DNA of 34,215 bases from Cercophora sp. LCS_1 (Eukaryota > Ascomycota > Sordariomycetes > Sordariales > Lasiosphaeriaceae), in NCBI GenBank assembly GCA_036250225.1, contig JAPZLL010000083.1:1-34215 (forward strand), in the 5' to 3' direction. Numbering within the stretch: the stretch's first letter is position 1; every line of letters begins with the position of its first letter. The notes under the pieces are model-generated. The model searched no databases, was not told the DNA's origin, and was given only the letters and a program-made list of their open reading frames with translations. Position numbers and translations under genes: made by a program. Positions 28,364 through 34,215 of the stretch are shown here, piece by piece.

Positions 28364-31362
28364 ATGATAATAATTTCTATACTTTCTTTATTAATTTCTA
28401 ATGCCGTTACATCAAGACGAGATATTCCCATTATTTTTAATAGAATTGCTATTATTGCTTTAATTTATTGTATTTTACACGGATTCATTAGTTTATCTGT
28501 TATGAATAAAGGTGTGGCTTTACACGGAGGTTTACTTCATACTACAAATATTATACAGATTTTTCATATATTTATTTTTTTTATAACTATATTAATTTTA
28601 CAATTAACAAGTTTTTACCCAAGAACTCTAATATTAAGATCTAAATCTTCATGATTAATATCTTTAGAAAAAAATTTAACAAAATATTTTTTTAATAAAA
28701 TAGGAGAACATTTAAAAATAATAGAATATCCTTTAATATTATTATTTGTAGTTAGCGGGGCAGTTTTTTTAATATCTACTAATGATTTAGTTTCTATATT
28801 TCTTTCTATAGAATTACAAAGTTATGGTTTATACTTATTAAGTACAATTTATAGAAATTCTGAATTATCTACTGCAGGAGGTTTAATTTATTTTTTATTA
28901 GGAGGTTTAAGTTCCTGTTTTATTTTATTAGGTACAAGTTTATTATATGCGAATTCTGGTACGACAAATCTAGAATGTTTATATATAATTAATAGTATAA
29001 GTGATATGAATGATAACTTAACTTCATGATATAAATCTTATTATTTAAATTTTTCTTTACTTATATTTAGTATAGGATTTTTATTTAAAGTAAGTGCTGC
29101 ACCTTTTCATTTTTGATCTCCTAAAAAAGGACTTGGGAAATCCTTATCAACAAACGTTGGGAGTAAACTATCAAATTCCGGGGAACCCCTAAAGCTTCTG
29201 ATACTAAACCATATATGAAAATGTATGAGTGGCTGAACTAATTACTCAGGTATAGTAATAAGTCAGAAGATGAGTGAAAGCGAAATGGGCAATCGCGGAT
29301 CTAAGTCAGTAAACCATTCCACCAGGAGTATTACTGTAAAAGAGCAACGAGTAAATGGTAGTTGATGTGGTATTAATTTATCGCATTTAAGATGTACTCT
29401 ACTGGGCTTCGAAAGAAGTTATCAAGTTAAAATCCCTTCTAATCAAATTATTCAAAGACAACTTTATTCTACTGTATCTAACTTAGACAATAGCAAACTA
29501 CCTTTAGACCCTTGATTTATATCAGGGTTCTCTGATGCAGAAGGATGCTTTCTTGTTTTAATCCGTAAATCACAAAAAAACCTGCTAGGTTGACAATTAG
29601 AGGTTAATTTTACAATTAATCTTCATGCTAGAGACCTAGATCTTTTAAAACTTTTTAAATCCTATTTTGGAGTAGGAAGAATAGGTAAAGAAAGAAATGG
29701 TTGTTGTGATTTTACAATAGGTTCTTTAGATCAAATTATTACAAAAGTAATACCTCATTTTGACAAATATCCTTTAAAAACTAATAAATATTCAGATTAT
29801 ATTTTATTTAAAAAAGTAGTCATGATTATGCAACGCAAGGAACATTTGACAGTTGAAGGTTTACAAAAAATAATAAATATTAGAGCTTCTTTAAATAGAG
29901 GATTAACTCCTTTATTATTAGAAGCTTTCCCTAATACTGTAGCTTTAGCAAGACCATTATTACCACTTAGTGTTAAATTAGATCCTCAATGGGTAGCTGG
30001 TTTTACTAGTGGCGATGGTTGTTTTAAACTTAGTATTAGAGAATCTAAATTACATAAAATAGGAAGTCGTATAGTATTACTTTTTGTAATAACTCAACAC
30101 ATTAGAGATGAATTATTATTAAAAAGTTTAGTAGATTTCTTTGGATGTGGTCAAACTTATTCGTATAAAGATTATACTGAGTACAGATGTCAATCATTTA
30201 AAGATAATTCTGAAAAGATTTTACCTTTTTTCAAAAAATACCCTATTATTGGCGTTAAATCTAAGGATTTTGAAGATTGAGCTAAAGTAGTAAAGATGAT
30301 ACAAAAAAAAGATCATTTAACTAAGGAAGGCTTCGATCAAATTCGTCAAGTAAGAATAGGAATGAATAAAGGTAGATATCTAAATTAAACTAATTTAATT
30401 CACTTAAAGTTGTTCTTTTCTTTAATTTGGACGATAAATTTAACCGTAATCATGTGGACGTTTATGATGCTATACCTACTATAGTTACAACTTTTGTTGC
30501 AATTATAGCAAAAATATCTATTTTTATCTTTTTATTAGAATTGGTATATCATACAAATAATTCTATATCGGAATATAGTTGAACTTATGCTTTATTAATA
30601 AGCTCTCTTCTTTCATTAATCGTAGGGACTGTTGTAGGTTTAACACAGTTTAGAATAAAAAGATTACTTGCATATAGTACTATATCTCATGTAGGTTTTA
30701 TATTATTAGCTTTAAGTATTTCTAGTATAGAATCTACACAAGCTTTTATTTTTTATTTAATACAATATTCTATAAGTAATTTAAATATATTTATTATATT
30801 AATAACTATAGGATTTTCTTTATATAGTTATATAAATAACAACGAAGATTCTCAAAATTTACTTGAAACTAATAATTCACCAATACAATTAATTAGTCAA
30901 TTAAAAGGTTATTTTTATATAAATCCTATATTATCTTTAAGTTTAGCTATTACTATTTTTTCTTTTGTAGGTATACCTCCTTTAGTAGGGTTTTTTGCAA
31001 AACAGATGGTATTAAGTGCAGCTTTAGATAGTGGTTATGTTTTTATATCTTTAATTGCTATACTTACTAGTGTAATAGGAGCAGTTTATTATTTAAATAT
31101 AATTAAAGAGATTTTTTTCCATTCTCCTGAGTTAAACCATAATTCAGATGAAAACTTAAATATTTATAGTAAAGAGAGTACTAATTATATTTCTAATTTT
31201 AATAGTAATTATTTACTTAAAAATAGTAAAATTACAGTTATATCTAGTCCTTTTTCTCTTACTATTTCTATTATTACCTTAGTAATATTATTATTTATAT
31301 TTATGAATAAAGAATGATTAAGTATGGGTACCATATTGGTACAAGTTTTATTTAGTAATTAA
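28364..31362 (+). CDS. nad2: NADH dehydrogenase subunit 2 (exons 28364-29122 and 30457-31362)
   Basis: Antiporter-like membrane subunit of complex I. The exons join to 1665 bases, 554 residues, normal for fungi. The join restores A-A-P-F-H-F-W-S-P-D-V-Y-D-A-I-P-T. Other hallmarks are L-A-Y-S-T-I-S-H-V-G-F (about 30667-30700) and F-V-G-I-P-P-L-V-G-F-F-A-K (about 30966-31000). TAA at 31360-31362 is directly followed by the nad3 ATG, so nad2 and nad3 abut without a spacer. Confidence 0.95.
29123..30388 (+). CDS. LAGLIDADG homing endonuclease, in frame with nad2 exon 1
   Basis: The frame of exon 1 remains open through the ribozyme core to TAA at 30386-30388. Motif one reads F-I-S-G-F-S-D-A-E-G-C-F (about 29516-29551) and motif two W-V-A-G-F-T-S-G-D-G-C-F (about 29990-30025). 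Both carry their acidic residue, and both domains end with a K-E/D-H-L helix. The domain layout parallels the nad4 intron ORF, supporting common origin. Apparently intact. Confidence 0.88.
29123..30456 (+). mobile_element. Group I intron in nad2 (IC2-like), sister of the nad4 intron
   Basis: A 1334-base intron, 5' exon ending in U, intron ending in G. The 5' core blocks ccggggaacccctaaagct (about 29178), gggcaatcgcggatctaag (about 29288) and gtaaaagagcaacgagtaaa (about 29336) match those of the nad4 intron in order and spacing. Confidence 0.88.
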
Positions 31363-31776
31363 ATGAGTAGTATGACATTATTTATAGTATTTGTATGTAT
31401 AATTGCTATACTTTTTTTATTTATAAATTTAGTATTTGCTCCTCATAACCCTTATCAAGAAAAATATAGTATATTTGAATGTGGTTTTCATAGTTTTTTA
31501 GGTCAAAATAGAACACAATTTGGTGTAAAATTTTTTATTTTTGCTTTAGTTTATTTACTATTAGATTTAGAAATATTATTAACATTCCCTTTTGCTGTTA
31601 GTGGATATGTTAATAATATTTACGGTTTAATTATTACATTAGGATTTATAGCTATAATAACTATAGGATTTATATATGAATTAGGTAAAAGTGCTTTAAA
31701 AATAGATAGTAGACAAATTGTAAATATAACAAAATTTAATTCGTATTCTAGAGTAGAATTTATAGGAAAAATCTAG
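31363..31776 (+). CDS. nad3: NADH dehydrogenase subunit 3
   Basis: 137-residue membrane subunit of complex I. The hallmark Y-S-I-F-E-C-G-F-H-S-F (about 31468-31500), with the Cys of the quinone-site loop, and L-L-L-D-L-E-I-L-L-T-F-P-F are present. ATG begins at the base after the nad2 stop. TAG stop. Confidence 0.97.
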   Translation: MSSMTLFIVFVCIIAILFLFINLVFAPHNPYQEKYSIFECGFHSFLGQNRTQFGVKFFIFALVYLLLDLEILLTFPFAVSGYVNNIYGLIITLGFIAIITIGFIYELGKSALKIDSRQIVNITKFNSYSRVEFIGKI

Positions 31777-31894
31777 AAATATTTGCGAAATCAAATGTAA
31801 TTTAATAAAATTATCTTTTAATAAATGCTACTTTAGTTATATGATAATATTATCATAAATATTATTTTCATTTTGGTAATTTTTAATTAATTAT

Positions 31895-31965
31895 AAATTA
31901 TGATGTATAAGGTATACACTTTGATTGCAAATCAAAAGTAAGAGGTTCGATTCCTCCATAATTTT
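31895..31965 (+). tRNA. trnC: tRNA-Cys (GCA)
   Basis: Acceptor AAATTAT/ATAATTT, D-arm GTAT/ATAC, anticodon stem TTTGA/TCAAA with the normal 7-base loop TTGCAAA. This is the intact member of the trnC pair. Confidence 0.92.
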
Positions 31966-32055
31966 TGTTTAATTTATATTCTACATATTAGTATTATCTA
32001 TTATATAATATAGATATATTATATATATGTAGAAGTATTCACAAATAAAAAAAAA

Positions 32056-32808
32056 ATGTATTTATTTATTAATAGTTTAATTTTAAATTTCGATGCTCCC
32101 AGTCCTTGAGGTATTTATTTTCAAGATAGTGCTACTCCACAAATGGAAGGATTAGTTGAATTACATGATAATATAATGTACTACTTAGTAATTATATTAT
32201 TTGCAGTAGGATGAATATTATTTTCAATAGTATGAAATTATATAGGTACAAAATCTCCTATTTCACATAAATACTTAAATCACGGTACACTTATAGAATT
32301 AATATGAACTATTACTCCTGCAGTAATATTAATATTAATAGCTTTCCCTTCTTTTAAATTATTATATTTAATGGATGAGGTTAGTGATCCATCAATGTCT
32401 GTTTTAGCAGAAGGTCATCAATGATATTGAAGTTATCAATATCCTGATTTCTTAAATTCAGATGAGGAATTTATAGAATTTGACTCATATATAGTTCCAG
32501 AATCAGATTTAGAAGAGGGTGCTTTAAGAATGTTGGAGGTAGATAATAGAGTTATTTTACCAGAACTTACTCATGTAAGATTTATTATTACATCAGGTGA
32601 TGTAATTCATAGTTTTGCTGTACCTTCTTTAGGTGTTAAATGTGATGCCTATCCAGGTAGATTAAATCAAGTATCTGTTTTTATTAATAGAGAAGGTGTT
32701 TTCTATGGTCAATGTTCAGAAATTTGCGGAATATTACATAGTTCTATGCCTATAGTTATAGAATCTGTATCTTTAGAAAAATTCCTTACTTGATTAGAAG
32801 AACAATAA
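32056..32808 (+). CDS. cox2: Cytochrome c oxidase subunit 2
   Basis: 250 residues. Two N-terminal membrane helices and an intermembrane-space cupredoxin domain holding the CuA centre: ligands His185, Cys220, Glu222, Cys224, His228 and Met231 are all present (G-Q-C-S-E-I-C-G). The aromatic electron-entry motif H-Q-W-Y-W-S-Y-Q-Y is at about 32416-32442. ATG follows an A-rich run; TAA at 32806-32808. Intronless. Confidence 0.97.
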
Positions 32809-32950
32809 TCTAATTACTCTGGTATATTTTTGGATGTAAATCCACTAATAATTGTATATTAAAAAAAAAATATTTTTTCCTATTATACTTTTTATATAAA
32901 GTATACTATTAATATGTAATATATTTTATTAAATATTGATTTTAATAGAT
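32809..32950 (+). other. cox2-trnR spacer
   Basis: AT-rich, with an A10-TA-T6 tract at 32861-32878. Nothing else recognised. Confidence 0.35.
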
Positions 32951-33019
32951 TCTCATTAGCTTAATGGTAGAGCCAGATACTTCTAATATCTTGATTTTAG
33001 TTCGAGTCTAAAATGAGAA
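32951..33019 (+). tRNA. trnR(tct): tRNA-Arg (UCU)
   Basis: Acceptor TCTCATT/AATGAGA, anticodon loop CTTCTAA. Differs from trnR(ACG) at only a handful of positions, mostly in the anticodon loop. Confidence 0.93.
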
Positions 33020-33132
33020 TTTTTATATAGTATAATAAATGATAGATCAAAACTATATACGTAAAATATAATAATAATTTATCTAAAGGATAACCATCTA
33101 ATATAAACTAATTTTTCAGTTATAAATTTATT

Positions 33133-34215
33133 ATGTACTATACTCCTACAGTTATTTCACTTATAGAAGTTGTATTGGTTTTAGTTCCAGCTTTATTGGC
33201 AGTGGCGTATGTAACAGTAGCTGAAAGAAAAACTATGGCAAGTATGCAAAGAAGATTAGGTCCTAATATAGTAGGATATTATGGTTTATTACAAGCTTTT
33301 GCTGATGCTTTAAAGCTATTATTAAAAGAATATGTAGCACCTACACAAGCTAATATTGTATTATTTTTTCTAGGACCTGTTATAACATTAATTTTTGCTT
33401 TATTAGGTTATGCAGTTATACCTTATGGGCCAGGATTAACAATTAATGATTATAACTTAGGTATATTTTATATGTTGGCTGTATCTTCTTTAGCTACATA
33501 TGGTATTTTACTTGCTGGTTGAAGTGCCAATAGTAAATATGCTTTTTTAGGTTCTTTAAGAAGTACAGCTCAATTAATTAGTTATGAGTTAGTGTTAAGT
33601 TCTGCAATATTATTAGTTATAATGTTAACAGGTAATTTAAATCTTACTGAGAACATTGAAGCTCAAAGAGCTGTATGATTTGTATTACCTTTATTTGTAG
33701 TCTTTATAATATTTTTCATAGGATCTGTAGCTGAAACTAATAGAGCTCCTTTTGATTTAGCAGAGGCTGAATCTGAACTTGTTAGTGGATTTATGACAGA
33801 ACATGCTGCGGTAGTTTTCGTATTCTTTTTTTTAGCAGAATATGGAAGTATAGTTTTAATGTGTATACTTACAAGTATATTATTTTTAGGTGGATATTTA
33901 TTAATTAATAATTTAGATGCAATTAATTTAATTGTACTAGATATTTTAAATTTTTATTCATACATAGACTATGTTTTATTATCAGATAACAATTTTATTT
34001 ATTTTTTTTCTTATTTTTCTTTCTTTAATAATAATTCTATTATGGAAGGATTTTTATATGGATTTAATTTAGGTTTAAAAAGTTCTATTTTAATATTTGT
34101 ATTTATTTGAACAAGAGCCTCTTTCCCTCGTATACGTTTTGATCAATTAATGAGTTTTTGTTGAACAGTCTTATTACCTGTCTTGTTTGCATTAATAATA
34201 TTAATTCCTTGTATT
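33133..34215 (+). CDS. nad1: NADH dehydrogenase subunit 1, 5' part (finishes at 1-144)
   Basis: Complex I subunit lining the quinone chamber. The conserved A-E-R-K-T-M-A-S-M-Q-R-R-L-G-P-N (about 33208-33260) and A-E-T-N-R-A-P-F-D-L-A-E-A-E-S-E-L (about 33730-33780) are diagnostic. ATG at 33133. The frame is still open at the window end and continues into bases 1-144 because the last 99 bases repeat the first 99. Full product 375 residues, no intron. TGA codons at 33520-33522 and 34108-34110 are Trp. Confidence 0.96.
34117..34215 (+). repeat. 99-base terminal repeat of positions 1-99
   Basis: Exact direct repeat of the window start, lying inside nad1. Best explained as the overlap left when a circular sequence is output as a linear contig, not as a biological terminal repeat. 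Confidence 0.95.

Noticed and set aside
1..34215. CRISPR array, insertion sequences or a plasmid-type DNA/RNA polymerase
   Set aside because: No regularly spaced repeats, no transposase and no polymerase motifs were seen on either strand.

Overview
This window is a complete filamentous-ascomycete (Pezizomycotina) mitochondrial genome. Bases 1-99 are repeated exactly at 34117-34215, and nad1 runs off the right end and finishes at the left end. The molecule is therefore a circle of about 34,116 bp with a 99-base overlap where it was cut. The sequence is very AT-rich. All genes lie on the + strand. TGA must be read as Trp (translation table 4), and trnW carries the matching UCA anticodon. The trnT..trnM cluster after rnl, the rps3 gene inside an rnl intron and the nad4L/nad5 overlap are Pezizomycotina hallmarks. 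Several blocks look Leotiomycetes-like, but the class is an inference.

Layout, starting at nad1 (33133 to 144 across the cut): nad4 (LAGLIDADG intron), atp9, a second trnN, an unrecognised 298-residue ORF, a tRNA-like element, cox1 (GIY-YIG intron), an 821-base spacer with a degenerate trnC copy, nad4L (LAGLIDADG intron) overlapping nad5, trnR(ACG), cob (a GIY-YIG intron with a frameshifted ORF, then an I-AniI-type LAGLIDADG intron), atp8, atp6, rns, trnY, trnN, cox3, trnK-G-D-S, nad6, trnV-I-S-P, rnl (intron with rps3), a 12-tRNA cluster, nad2 (LAGLIDADG intron), nad3, trnC, cox2, trnR(TCT).

Together the genes encode seven complex I subunits, cytochrome b, three cytochrome oxidase subunits, three ATP synthase subunits, one ribosomal protein, both rRNAs and 26 apparently intact tRNAs that cover all amino acids. 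There are seven group I introns: six with homing-endonuclease ORFs in frame with the upstream exon (one of these broken), and one carrying rps3.

The accessory story is duplication. An exact trnN copy plus the 5' leader of cox3 has been placed in front of the unrecognised ORF. trnC has a decayed second copy. The two trnR genes are near-identical paralogs with different anticodons. A roughly 40-base element follows both cox3 and nad6. The strongest candidate for something undescribed is the ORF at 3879-4775 with its borrowed cox3-type leader, followed by a tRNA-like element with an 11-bp hairpin where an anticodon arm should be.
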